From Lichtheimia corymbifera B2541 (taxonomy: Eukaryota; Mucoromycota; Mucoromycetes; Mucorales; Lichtheimiaceae): a DNA stretch of 64,000 bases. The notes under the pieces were generated by a model. That model was given only the letters and a program-made list of their open reading frames with translations. It was not told where the DNA came from and made no database searches. Each line of letters opens with the position of its first letter. Positions within the stretch are counted from its first letter, which is position 1. The stretch is taken from NCBI GenBank assembly GCA_000697475.1, contig JNEU01000874.1, positions 46,188-110,187 of the forward strand, read 5' to 3'. Shown here piece by piece: positions 34,785 to 44,343 of this stretch. A program made the position numbers and the translations under genes.

Positions 34785-36946
34785 ATGTTATTGTCGCGTT
34801 GGTGGATTCGCAAAGCTGGCTTTGCTACCAGAGCCGATCGTCGAGTTTACAAGAATGGCTGGGAAGCCATCATTGGTATCGAGGTGCACGCCCAAATCAA
34901 TTCCAAAACCAAGCTGTTTTCTGGTATGCAATGAGACGCCATGCGAGCAACACGTCCATTCACATGCATGCTATGGTATTCAGACATGGAAACATCGTAT
35001 GAGGAACCACCCAACAGTAAAGTCAACTTGGTCGATCTTGCATTTCCAGGTGTTCAGCCGGTATGGATACTACTACACACACTCCTTGGGCACGTGTTCA
35101 CTATGGGAACCCATGTCTTGTTTATAGAGGTTGAATGAACGCTGCGTCGAACTCGCAGTCAAAACCGCTCTGGCACTCAAAAGCAACGTACAATATCAAT
35201 CTTCTTTTGATCGCAAACACTACTTTTACCCTGACTTGCCACAAGGATATCAAATCACGCAACAACGAGGTAAGTTTTAAAATGAATCACATCAAGGGTC
35301 ATAGGCTAATGATATGCATTAGAACCCATTGCACGTGGAGGCATGATCGAATTGACAGAATTGGATGGCGTATCTGAGCGTATTCGTGTCGGCTTACATC
35401 AGATTCAATTGGAACAAGATACCGGCAAAAGTATGCACGAATTGGGTTCGACTCTTTTGGATATGAATCGAGCAGGCACAGGGTTAATGGAAATCGTGAC
35501 TCAACCCGATATGAGGTATGTGTTTGCGCGTGTATGGCATTCATTGGAGTGGGTTGTTGATCATGGCAATATGATGTAGGAACTCGTTCGAAGCGGGATT
35601 GGTGGTTAAGAAATTACAAAGTGTACTTCAATGTGTGGGATCTTCGCAGGCCAGCATGAATGAGGTAATATGCATATTTGACAAAACGGCAATATCGGGC
35701 ATATCGGCTTAACCTACATGCGTTTTACAGGGATCCATGCGATGCGATGTCAACGTATCTGTGCATCGTGATGGTGAGCCATTTGGCACGCGCTGTGAAA
35801 TCAAAAACCTAAACAGCATTCGATTTTTATCCATGGCCATTGGTAAGATCCATGTAACAAACAATGGGCTGATGAATAATTTTATTTGTTTTTAGATGCT
35901 GAAATCGAACGTCAGATCCAATTGCTTGAACAAGGTGGCAAAGTGATACCCGAGACGCGTGGTTTTGATGTAGCCGGTCGCAAGACTTTTCGATTACGAA
36001 GCAAAGAAACAGCTCCTGACTATCGCTATATGCCGGAACCTGATCTTCCCAAACTCATCCTAAGTCAAGTAAGTGGGAATGGGGAATGATGATGAATCCG
36101 TTTTTGACATGATATTGCAGGAATATGTCGATAGTATTGCAATGGACTTGCCCGAATTACCCGATGAGACAAGAACACGTATCATGAAACAATACAGCAT
36201 GTCGTTGGATGATGCAAACTCGCTGTTGAATGAACCTGGAAGCTTGGATTTTTTCGAAAAGGTGAGAAATGTTCATTTTTTTTGAAAAGCAACGGTGGTT
36301 TGCTGACGGGCGGGTTGATTAGGTTTGCAAAGGCCGGAATTCACAAATGGTCCTCAATTGGTAAGTGATCTCACGTGATGATGATGATGAGGAGCAACCA
36401 TTATTCATCCAATGGATCGGGTACCTTTGTTTTATAGGACCGTCAATGATCTTTTCCGCGAGTTAGCCTTGAAAGAAACGCCGTTCCATGCATGTCCTAT
36501 CACTGTTGAGGAAATGGGCGCGTTGGTGGATATGGTTGAGAAAAACACCATCACTGGCAAAATTGGCAAGGATGTGCTGCACATTATGCTTCAAGAAGGA
36601 GGTGGTCACCCGCAGGATATTGTGGACAAAAAAGGATGGGCTCGTATTGATGACAGTGCACTCTTGAAATCTATCTGCGAGGATTTGGTGGCAAAGCACA
36701 CCCAACAGGTAACTTTAAGGAGATTGGTGAATAGCATGGCATGGTATTCATGTTGTTTTATAGGCTACAAAGTTCAAGGAAGGCGAAAAGAAAATGTACA
36801 AGTGGTTTATTGGTCAAATCATGCGAGAAACCAAAGGCTTGGCCGACCCCAACCAGATCAATGCAGCCTTATGTGATGCTCTTGGATGTAAATTAGAGGA
36901 TGTAGCTGATATGTTAGGGGGCAAACAAAAGAAAAATAAAAAGTAA
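34785..36946 (+). CDS. Mitochondrial glutamyl-tRNA(Gln) amidotransferase subunit B (GatB, PET112)
   Basis: Subunit of the GatCAB/GatFAB amidotransferase that converts misacylated Glu-tRNA(Gln) to Gln-tRNA(Gln) in mitochondria. The start [20 protein letters not shown] is an import presequence. GatB blocks then follow in order over about eleven exons: [105 protein letters not shown], and the C-terminal tRNA-binding YqeY-like part ([40 protein letters not shown]). The end is [18 protein letters not shown]. One intron splits SQ-EYVD and another NW-TVND; several exons are under 50 nt. All expected domains are present, so the gene looks functional. Confidence 0.96.
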
Positions 36947-38142
36947 GCATACCATGACTATGAGTTACCATTGTTCTGAAACGATGAACCCCCCTCGCTC
37001 CCCCCCCCCTTTCTCATCCCAAACAATTGGTTTCAACGTCATAAGGCATCGTGAGCCTCGCTTTTGGTTGGCTGACAAGATTAGGTGTCACTTTATCTCA
37101 AAAAAGCGAGTAGGGTATATGAATGTCTCCAGCAGCCGCACATGATATCATTTTCAGTGCATGATGTGATGATAGTCATTATATAGTTAAAGCCTGCTGA
37201 GCCCTTACAAATGGACGGGATGACAAGTGTTACGATATTGTCCGCATTCGCCGATCTCTTGGCCAAGCACCAGAACCATGGATCCGTGTTGTGCGTCTCA
37301 CTTTTTTCCAAAAGATATACACGAATTGCTTGACCAAAAAGAATAACAATGGCGATGGGGAAAAAAAGCAAGTGATATTGAAAACCGCTTTCTTTTTCCT
37401 ATACGCATGGTGTTGTTGTTGTTGTCATTACCGTTGCTTTGGATAACTGGTAAACTTAAAACGGGTAGATATGTTTATTTACATGGGCGCGCGTGTATGA
37501 TGATGCTGATCGCATCGTTGACATGCATTCTCACACCGAACGTCATGGAACCCTATTGCTCATTGTCTCTTTTCCCAAGTTGTAAAGTGAAAAAAAAAAT
37601 GCTGTCTCGTTCGCCGAGAGACACAAACACAAAGCTTTTCGCATGAGATAAGAGGGAGAATAAAAAGAGCGGGCAATATAAAAAAATTAAGGTTTGGGGG
37701 GAGAGAGAAGAACTTGCGTGCAACGGGCGGAAGGTCGGGCGTGGGTGCACAGCCATTTTCTCTCTATGCTCTCTCACTCACCATATCTAACCTTAAACTA
37801 TCCCCCCCCCTCATCGATCCACATCCTTATGCTACCAAAGTAAAATACACTTCATGTGTGTTTTGTTATTCATGATATGCGCGTTGTTTTTCTTTTTTCA
37901 ACCCTGCATGTGATACAAAATGTAGGGGGTTTGTAGAAAAAAAGAGGTGAATGAGGTGTGGTGCGGGTGATGTGTGTTTGTGGGTGTAGATGGTGGGGTG
38001 GGTTGGTAATTGTATACTCGAAAAAGTGCGTGTGTGTGTGGTGATCAGCAGCTCAGATACATATGTACAGGGTTGTTTGTGTGTGTGTGTTTGTCAGTGG
38101 CATTGAAGAAGAGTGCTTGCTTTGCTGGGAATATGTACAACA
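36947..38142. other. Intergenic stretch, about 1.2 kb, no gene seen
   Basis: Short frames only. A C-run occurs at 37000-37010 and a poly-C at about 37802-37810. A GT-rich microsatellite zone spans about 37970-38095, flanking the 3' end of the C2H2 gene, whose 3' UTR likely lies here. Confidence 0.5.
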
Positions 38143-38993
38143 TCAAAAAGGATGGAGCAATTCATGGGTTGGACCCACCATCAACGTTTGCTGCTGTTGC
38201 CATGATGGCAAAAATGATGTTTGAGGGACCAGGAACGCGGCAGCTGCAGCTGCAGCGCTTACATCACTAACAGCGACGGCTCCTTGATGTCCTCCTCCTC
38301 CACCACATTGACTCATATTGCCGCCGCCGCCACCACCTGCTGTGCTGTTGACAATTGTGTTTGCTACCACTTGCTGTAGTTGTTGTTGCTGTTGTTGCTG
38401 CTGCTGTTGTTGAGCTGCCTTTTGCTCACGTTTTTGCTTACGCCACTGTTTGCGCATTTCTTTAAATTCGGCTGGCAATCGCTTAGGGCCCTATGGTTCA
38501 CAGGTGGTTGGTATATGGATGATGATAATCATTGTTCGTTTCAACTTACGTGTTTTTGCATCGCAACATGGGCGTTGAGATGATTGAGGGTGCCATAGCT
38601 TTTAGAGCAGCCTGGATAACTGCAAGGGTAAAGTCTTTCGATTTCATGGTATTTACGACGAGGACGCTTCTTTTGAGTAGCGCCAGGTACAAATGAATAA
38701 GCCTTGTTGTTTTCTGGTTCTTGAGGAGGAGAAGGATAATAAAAAGCACAAGATGACATGGTAGGGGTGGGTGTATGTTGTGGGGTGGGTGGTTGTTGAA
38801 GTGGTTGCTGTTGCTGCTGCTGTTGGTCTGGCAGTAACAAATGTGACAGCGGAGGAAGACCTGCAGCAGAGTAAGCTGCTGCTGCAACCATGACAGATGA
38901 TGGGTCGATAAAAGGTGTGGATGTGGTAGTGGATGTGTTTGGCTGCTGTTGATGCTGCTGCTCTGGTTGTTGTTGATGCGGTGAACTCATCAT
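38143..38993 (-). CDS. Single C2H2 zinc-finger transcription factor (Con7-like)
   Basis: Exons 38550-38993 and 38143-38490, with a 59-nt intron, give 263 residues. The only finger is YPCSYPGCSKSYGTLNHLNA continuing HVAMQKH: C-x4-C-x12-H-x5-H. It is followed by GPKRLPAEFKEMRKQWRKQK, a basic helical extension that in fungi accompanies this kind of finger, as in the Con7 group of conidiation and morphogenesis regulators. A basic patch KKRPRRKYHE before the finger is a probable nuclear signal. The flanks are low-complexity: Gln/Pro/Thr-rich N-terminus, and a C-terminus with poly-Gln, poly-Gly and poly-Ala. The intron lies exactly between the last His and GPKR. Start is the MM pair; the frame is open upstream but without conserved sequence. 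Con7 relation is from memory of the motif. Confidence 0.8.
38377..38413. repeat. CAG/CAA trinucleotide run encoding poly-Gln
   Basis: Read on the minus strand this mixed CAA/CAG run encodes about a dozen Gln residues after the basic helix of the C2H2 factor. Mixed codons make it less slippage-prone than a pure CAG tract. Confidence 0.85.
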
Positions 38994-39973
38994 GCTTGTG
39001 GTGAAAAGAGAAGCAAGAAAAAGATAAAAGTTGCAGAAAGCAGAATTTAAGCGGATTGTCTCCGAGGCCAACCGTATTAGGAATAGCGTATGTTGACCGC
39101 CCAACTCGTTCACCTCCATTTATGGTTTCGTGTACACACAGGCTTTCCCTTGAGGGGGAAAGAAAAAAAAAGATCGTGAGCAACCATGGAAAAGGGATCT
39201 GCGACGTCGATCTTTTTTTTTTGAAAGGGGGGTGTACAATAAGTCAATGAGTTATCTGTTCTCATCATCAACGACTCATTTACCATGTTAACCTTCTTGG
39301 CATCATCACATTCACTCTTGCTGAGAACTGTAATATCACACATACATCCCGCAGATCGCCCTTTGTCCCCCAAATTTCATATCTATTTTCCCTCTCCTTC
39401 ATTCAAACACAAAATTCACATTCATCTTTTCCACACTGTGCCCCACCCCCCAAATAAAAAGATGGGGCGGTCCATGTAACCATCACCACAGCGCTATATT
39501 TATCATTCAACTTTTGGGCCTAGGCGTTTTGTATCCATCCTTTCATGTGTGCTGCATGTGTCAATGTAACTCATAGAAATGGTACATTGTATAAAATGGA
39601 AAAGAATACCCTCTGCACACTTTTTTGTAACAGGTGCTCTCATCATCTCCGAAGCAACAATTATATCAGCCAATGATGATCGTATGCGTAATCAGATGCT
39701 GTGTATATTATGGTAACGTAGATAGGGATCTAAATACATGTGTGGTGTGTATGTGTTGAAGAAAGAATATGAATGATTGCCATGATATGAAACCAACGCC
39801 GCGATAAACATGTGCCATTACTGCTAACTAACTACTGCTACTATTACTGTTGATGATGAACACAAGGGAAAAAAAGGGGTCGATGACCTGTGCGTGGATG
39901 ATAAGCTGCATTGATGAACGTGCGATGAATAGTAGACTTGCTGTGGAGATGCATAATAACGGTAATGATTCGA
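38994..39973. other. Intergenic stretch, about 1 kb, no gene seen
   Basis: Upstream region of the C2H2 gene (minus) and 3' flank of the coiled-coil gene that ends at 39974. Poly-T (39211-39220) and C-rich (39441-39450) patches only; no supported frame. Confidence 0.5.
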
Positions 39974-40385
39974 TTAAGCTTCATCATCTCGGTTCTCCTC
40001 CTTCAGTTGCTCCTTGGCATCCGTGCTATTCTCATTTCCTTTCATGGCGGTCATAGATGAAGATGGCACCATGATCAGCGTAGCCGTAGTAGTAGTAGTA
40101 GTAGTAGCAGTAGCGGTAGTAGTAGTCGTTGTAGTTGAATTGCGTCGAGATGAAGATATGGGTATAGATGGATAGCCATCCATGATATTGTCTAACCAGC
40201 CAACACCGGCACCACTATACGCGCGTGTATATCAAGTGAGCAATGAGGGCTAATCGGTTGCCATGAGACACACGCAACGCACCGCCATGGGATTTACCTT
40301 TCAGCCCACTCCTCGCCCATCTTTTGCATGACAAGTTGCAAATGCTGTTTTTGTCGATTCAACTCCTCGAGACTCTGGTCATAGT
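39974..40385 (-). CDS. Coiled-coil protein, C-terminal exons only; 5' end not resolved
   Basis: Two exons are clear: 40298-40385, encoding YDQSLEELNRQKQHLQLVMQ followed by KMGEEWAE, and 39974-40214, encoding SGAGVGWLDNIMDGYPSIP and a Thr/Ala-rich tail ending EENRDDEA. They join in phase 2 across an 83-nt intron. The acceptor TTTTAG at 40386 shows at least one more exon upstream; a possible one at about 40660-40800 has two competing frames, so I leave it open. The EEWAESGAG-GWLD motif looks conserved, but I cannot name the family. The long Thr/Ala tract is encoded by a (GTA)n-type repeat (about 40084-40135 on plus). Confidence 0.55.
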
Positions 40386-40859
40386 CTAAAAGCGATTTTT
40401 CCATTTGAAGGAGAGAAACAAAGAAAAAGAAAAAGAAAGGGACAAGGGCACCCTTCCGTGTTCTGCTGCAACATTAACATTCAACCTTCCCTGCCAACCT
40501 CCCTCCACCCCCCCGCCAACCGCGATGTGCATACATACATACATACATATATATATACTACAACCCAGCCCTCTTTTGACGCGAATACAAGGCGCGTGCT
40601 TGTCCATTAAGCTAGTGTTGATGATGATCGTCGTTTTCAAATCTGTCACATTTATGAGGCATCCATTTTCTTGTAAGAATGTCAAGCATTGGTAACGGAG
40701 TCGGGTACGTAAAATGAGAGAGGTTTCCAATTGTGGCTGGATTACCGAGCATCCAAGTGGCGCTTTCAACATTGACGAGATGTACCAAATCGGGTTACTT
40801 TACAGCATCAAAGGGAAAAAGAGACAATGAAGATTTCCTCCTTACTTTATTATGATATA
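40386..40859. other. Upstream part of the coiled-coil gene plus a tRNA-like remnant
   Basis: Probably holds the 5' exon(s) of the minus-strand coiled-coil gene. A C-rich polypurine/polypyrimidine patch at 40495-40520 and a (CATA)n run at about 40529-40550 lie here. A half-tRNA-like sequence at 40575-40614 (minus) is described separately. Confidence 0.4.
40575..40614 (-). other. tRNA-like half (A box, D arm, anticodon arm), degenerate
   Basis: On the minus strand TAGCTTAATGG (40614-40604) fits the Pol III A-box consensus TRGCNNARYNGG. GCTT...AAGC forms a D stem, and CGCG...CGCG can form an anticodon-type stem around a loop reading CTTGTAT. No acceptor-stem partner and no B box GGTTCGANTCC follow; only GGGTTGTAG is at about the right spacing. 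It is therefore not a working tRNA, and may be a remnant, a SINE head or chance. Confidence 0.25.
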
Positions 40860-41900
40860 TCACATGTATCCAAAAATCTCCTGTTGTTGCTGCTGTTGTT
40901 GCTGTGGTGCTGATGGTGCTGATGGTAATTGTCGGTCATCATTAGTACTACTACTATTATTATTATTGCCTAGCATGGCTTTGAGAAACGCGCATCGTTC
41001 TTCCATAATTCGCAACACAAGTTGCATTTCATCACGCGACATGTCTGCCCTTAGACCCATAAACATCTCTTCTGTTCCAGCAGCTAATGGTTCTCGACGA
41101 CGACGACGACGACGTTGACTATTTGTCTTGTTAAGCTCCATGGGACGATCACGATGATGTAGCTTAAAAAACAATCCACACGCATTACAAATGGATTGAC
41201 CACGTGAATTTTTACGCCAGAGTGGAGTATCTGTTTGATGGCAATTGGCACATTGTTGTTGCTGTATAGGAGGGGTGGTGGTGGTGGTATACTGCTGCTG
41301 CTGCTGCTGCTGATAAGGATTTTGATAATAGCCTTCAATACCCAACCAACGAGTTGCTCTTTGCCAGATACGCACAGGCCGATGTCGCTTATATTGCTTG
41401 TAATAGAGTCCACATGCATTACACAAAATGTGTGCGCGATCTGGCGTACGACGCCATAGAGGTGTGCTTATCACTTTACAGTTGTAGCATTCAATAGTTC
41501 CCTCCTCGTCCATGTCTTCCTCTTCTTTTTGGGTTTCCATTGAGTGCTGTTGTTGTTGTTGCTCGGTTTGGTTGATATTAAGGTGTGAGAATAAAAAGGA
41601 TGGAGAACAATAAGGTTGTCCATTGTCTTGCAGTGGTGAATGTTGTTGTTGTTGCTCAATAGGAAAATACGACGTCAAGGATGGTGCTAGCAAATCTGGT
41701 TGTTGTGGAGTAATATCATCAAGGGGGGACGATGACAAGAAATCAAGTTCAAATGGGATGTCATCGTTTGTAGAAGAGGATGGATCAAGAAAGGCGGTAG
41801 CAGTATTATGCTCGTGGTATGAACCAAGACCCATGTCAAAAGGAAATGATTGCTGCTGCTGCTGCTTTGATGATTCCATGATGATAATAGTAGTAACCAT
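40860..41900 (-). CDS. GATA-type transcription factor with two zinc fingers
   Basis: One exon, 346 residues. Finger 1, CYNCKVISTPLWRRTPDRAH then ILCNACG, is C-x2-C-x18-C-x2-C. Finger 2, CANCHQTDTPLWRKNSRGQS then ICNACG, is C-x2-C-x17-C-x2-C. Fungal GATA proteins usually carry fingers with 17 or 18 residue loops; here one of each is present in a single protein. Each finger is followed by basic residues (YKRHRPVR, and a run of Arg at SQRRRRRRREP). The C-terminal MSRDEMQLVLRIMEERCAFL may be a short coiled coil. The N-terminal 110 residues are acidic and Gln/Ser-rich, typical of an activation region. GATA factors of this type regulate nitrogen use, iron uptake or light responses; which one applies cannot be told here. 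Confidence 0.93.
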   Translation of the reverse strand: MVTTIIIMESSKQQQQQSFPFDMGLGSYHEHNTATAFLDPSSSTNDDIPFELDFLSSSPLDDITPQQPDLLAPSLTSYFPIEQQQQHSPLQDNGQPYCSPSFLFSHLNINQTEQQQQQHSMETQKEEEDMDEEGTIECYNCKVISTPLWRRTPDRAHILCNACGLYYKQYKRHRPVRIWQRATRWLGIEGYYQNPYQQQQQQQYTTTTTPPIQQQQCANCHQTDTPLWRKNSRGQSICNACGLFFKLHHRDRPMELNKTNSQRRRRRRREPLAAGTEEMFMGLRADMSRDEMQLVLRIMEERCAFLKAMLGNNNNSSSTNDDRQLPSAPSAPQQQQQQQQEIFGYM

Positions 41901-42468
41901 TGATCCGGGCCCATTTTTCCCAACACTCGGCTTGCATTTATACTAATCACGACCCCATAATATGCATCATGGTAGTATCATGTGTATAGAGTTTTTTGTT
42001 TTGTTTGCAAACTCAAATATTCAGTTTCCCTTTGCCTTTTTCTCTTTCGATCGCTCTCTTTGGTGGTACAAAGACATGGTGCTCCTGGATGAAACACACA
42101 CGCATGCACATTACATACCAGAGAAAACGAAATCAAGGGCACAAGGTCAATCACTGTAAACGATAGGATTCCTAACCTTTCAGGCAATGTATTGACACTC
42201 CGTGAACGCCGTCTCGTCCCCGCATCACTATATTTTATGCTACGATCCACACCTTTGTATTATTTCATATATATATCATCTGCTGATCACACGATCGAGA
42301 ATGCGATCTTATCATCTTCTAAACCATATTTGCTCAGATCCCAAGCACCACCACTCACACAAAGTTATCTCTACCCGATCTAAACACCTCCTTGAAACTT
42401 TTTACAAAATGGAACGTTTTTCACATTTATTTACAGGGAAAGAAGCAGCACTTTATGGAAGCTTATTA
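41901..42468. other. Intergenic stretch, no gene seen
   Basis: Upstream region of the GATA gene (minus) and 3' flank of the CsbD-like gene. Plus-strand frames here, including one running antisense through the CsbD-like gene, look like chance. A TATA-like CATATATATATC is at about 42269-42280. Confidence 0.5.
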
Positions 42469-42714
42469 TTAACGATTGCTTTGGTTGGTGTTGCCAGAAG
42501 TAGACTTGTTGATGCCTTTGAAAGCGCCTTCCATCTTTTGCTTGGCATCATCCCACATTTCACCAGCCTTGGCTTCCATTTCTTGCATTTTACCACCTTG
42601 GCGTTGAGCTTGACCTTCAGTTTCCATTTTCTTGTTGCCCATCATGTTGCCAGCAGATTCCTTGGCAGAGCCCACGCCTCGGTTGATATTAGAGTTCATA
42701 CGGTCTTCATTCAT
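42469..42714 (-). CDS. CsbD-like small stress protein
   Basis: An 81-residue, very hydrophilic protein: MNEDRMNSNINRGVGSAKES, then MGNKKMETEGQAQRQGGKMQ, then AGEMWDDAKQKMEGAFKG and a Ser/Asn tail. The alternation of Gly, Lys, Glu and Met in amphipathic helices, with the segment NKKMETEGQAQRQGGK, is that of the CsbD family. CsbD proteins are general-stress-induced in bacteria, and similar small proteins are widespread in fungi; their molecular role is unknown. Single exon, first ATG used. It lies just 3' of the golgin gene on the same strand, 52 bp after its stop codon, so the two transcripts are very close. Confidence 0.8.
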   Translation of the reverse strand: MNEDRMNSNINRGVGSAKESAGNMMGNKKMETEGQAQRQGGKMQEMEAKAGEMWDDAKQKMEGAFKGINKSTSGNTNQSNR

Positions 42715-42766
42715 TTTGGGTGATAATTAAGATAAGGGTATAAAAAATCCATGTCGTTGCGTCTTT

Positions 42767-44343
42767 TTATAAGCTGTTACGACTGGGGTGTCGGACGAGA
42801 TTGCTGAGTCGCGATTGATCTTCCTGCGAGCATTGTAATAGCGTTGATAATACGGGAACTAACTGCGCCTACATATCAAACCCATGGATTAGCAAACGGC
42901 CATAGCCCATAAGCTATATATTTACCCGTGTTTGTTTTTTCTCGAGAAATTTGATGATAACATTCCGTAGATATTCAATGTTGACCGCTGAATCATCACG
43001 ACTTGATGTCTTACGGATCTCATCCCGAAGTGTCTACGATATCAATTCAGTGATCCTGCTCGTTTTACCCTCTCGTGATGACCATATATATACCTTATTG
43101 ATTGTCTTCAAATGATTCTCACGAATTCTGGCCTGTTCTAATGCTTGCTGCTGATCTTGTAATTGTTTGTATCGAGTCTAAAAAGTGAAACAAAAGCCAA
43201 TCGAGTGGGTGAGTTAATCGTGCTTGACATCATGATGATGATGATGATTCCTATTACCATGGATTCACTCAGTTGTTGATGTTTCTCCTTCCATGCTGTG
43301 AGATCAGTCGCCATAGCAGCAAGATCTGCCTTGCTTTGATTGTATTGTTGTTGGGCTTGGTCGTATTTGGATTGCAGCTCATCGATCCTGCTTTCCCATT
43401 CAGCCTTTTGTGTGGCGGCAGGTACTTTGGCTTCCCATTGTTGCTGTCTTAAAGTCGTGATTTCTTGTTCCAAGCGACTGACACGTGCTTCGGCTTGTTC
43501 CAATTCTCCCTCGGATGATTGCCATCGTTGTTCCAATGTCTCTGCACGATGATGTTCGGTTGCATAGTCATCTTTTACTGTGGATAATTGCTCTTGGATG
43601 GTGTTGATATCATGTTGCATTTTGTCCTTGTCAGCCTTGGCAACTGCTAAAGCGTCTGTCAAACGCTTAAGCTCAGCCTCTAGACCAGCCACGGTTTCTT
43701 GAGCGGTTGTCTTTGCAGTGTTGGTAGCTGACAGAGCATCATCCATACGTTGTCGTTCTTCTTGAACACGTTCCAATGCTGTCTGAGCCATCATTTTCTC
43801 TGTATTGGCAGTATCCAATGCATCCGCCATGTGCTTTTGATCCTCTTCGAGTCGTGTCACACGTTCCTCTAGCTGGGCCTTGTCGCGGTTGGCAGTGGCA
43901 ACCATATCATTGATTTGCTGCTTCTCGCGTTCTAGTTGTGAAATACGTTCCTGAGCTTGATGCAGGTATTGCATTTGTTGGTCATGGTCGCGTTGTGCAG
44001 TCTGCAGTTGCTGCTGATAATGTCTTATCTCGTTGTTGTCGTTGTCTCCTCCTTCCAAGACGTTGAGTAGTTTGTCCATGAGAGGATCAGTGTCATCTAA
44101 AGAGTGCACCTTGGCCAACAATCGAGCTAGCTTGTCTGTAGGTGGTGGTGTAGCAAGTCCTCCATTGAGCTGCTGTGTCAAATGAGCAATGGTCGCTTGT
44201 GCCTTTTCCAGTTCCTGTCGTGCAACATCGGCCTCCTCAATAAAGTGCATCACATTCTTTTTTGACTCTTCACGTTCCAAGCGTAATTCTTCAAGCTCAT
44301 TGCTTAGTCGTTGTACTTTGTCTTGGAGGTTCTTTTTGTTCAT
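42767..44343 (-). CDS. GRIP-domain golgin
   Basis: Trans-Golgi tether. The first exon, from the ATG at 44343 to about 43260, is an uninterrupted coiled coil (KVQRLSNELEELRLEREESK ... LEERVTRLEEDQKHMADAL ... VSRLEQEITTLRQQQ). Three smaller exons follow: about 43119-43178 (TRYKQLQDQQQALEQARI), about 42921-43033 (DDSAVNIEYLRNVIIKFLEK KQTR, shown split), and 42767-42868 (AQLVPVLSTLLQCSQEDQSR). The last two form a GRIP domain: the IEYLRNVIIKFLE helix with its conserved Tyr, which binds Arl1-GTP, then LVPVLSTLLQ. The GRIP domain is split by an intron after KQTR in phase 0. It resembles yeast Imh1 and animal golgin-97/245 in layout, at about 480 residues. Repeats such as DALDTANTEKMMAQ and DALSATNTAKTTAQ indicate internal coiled-coil duplication. 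Confidence 0.9.

Noticed and set aside
42202..42723. 173-codon plus-strand frame with hydrophobic segments
   Set aside because: It runs antisense through the CsbD-like gene; the hydrophobicity comes from the complement of Lys/Glu/Met-rich codons.
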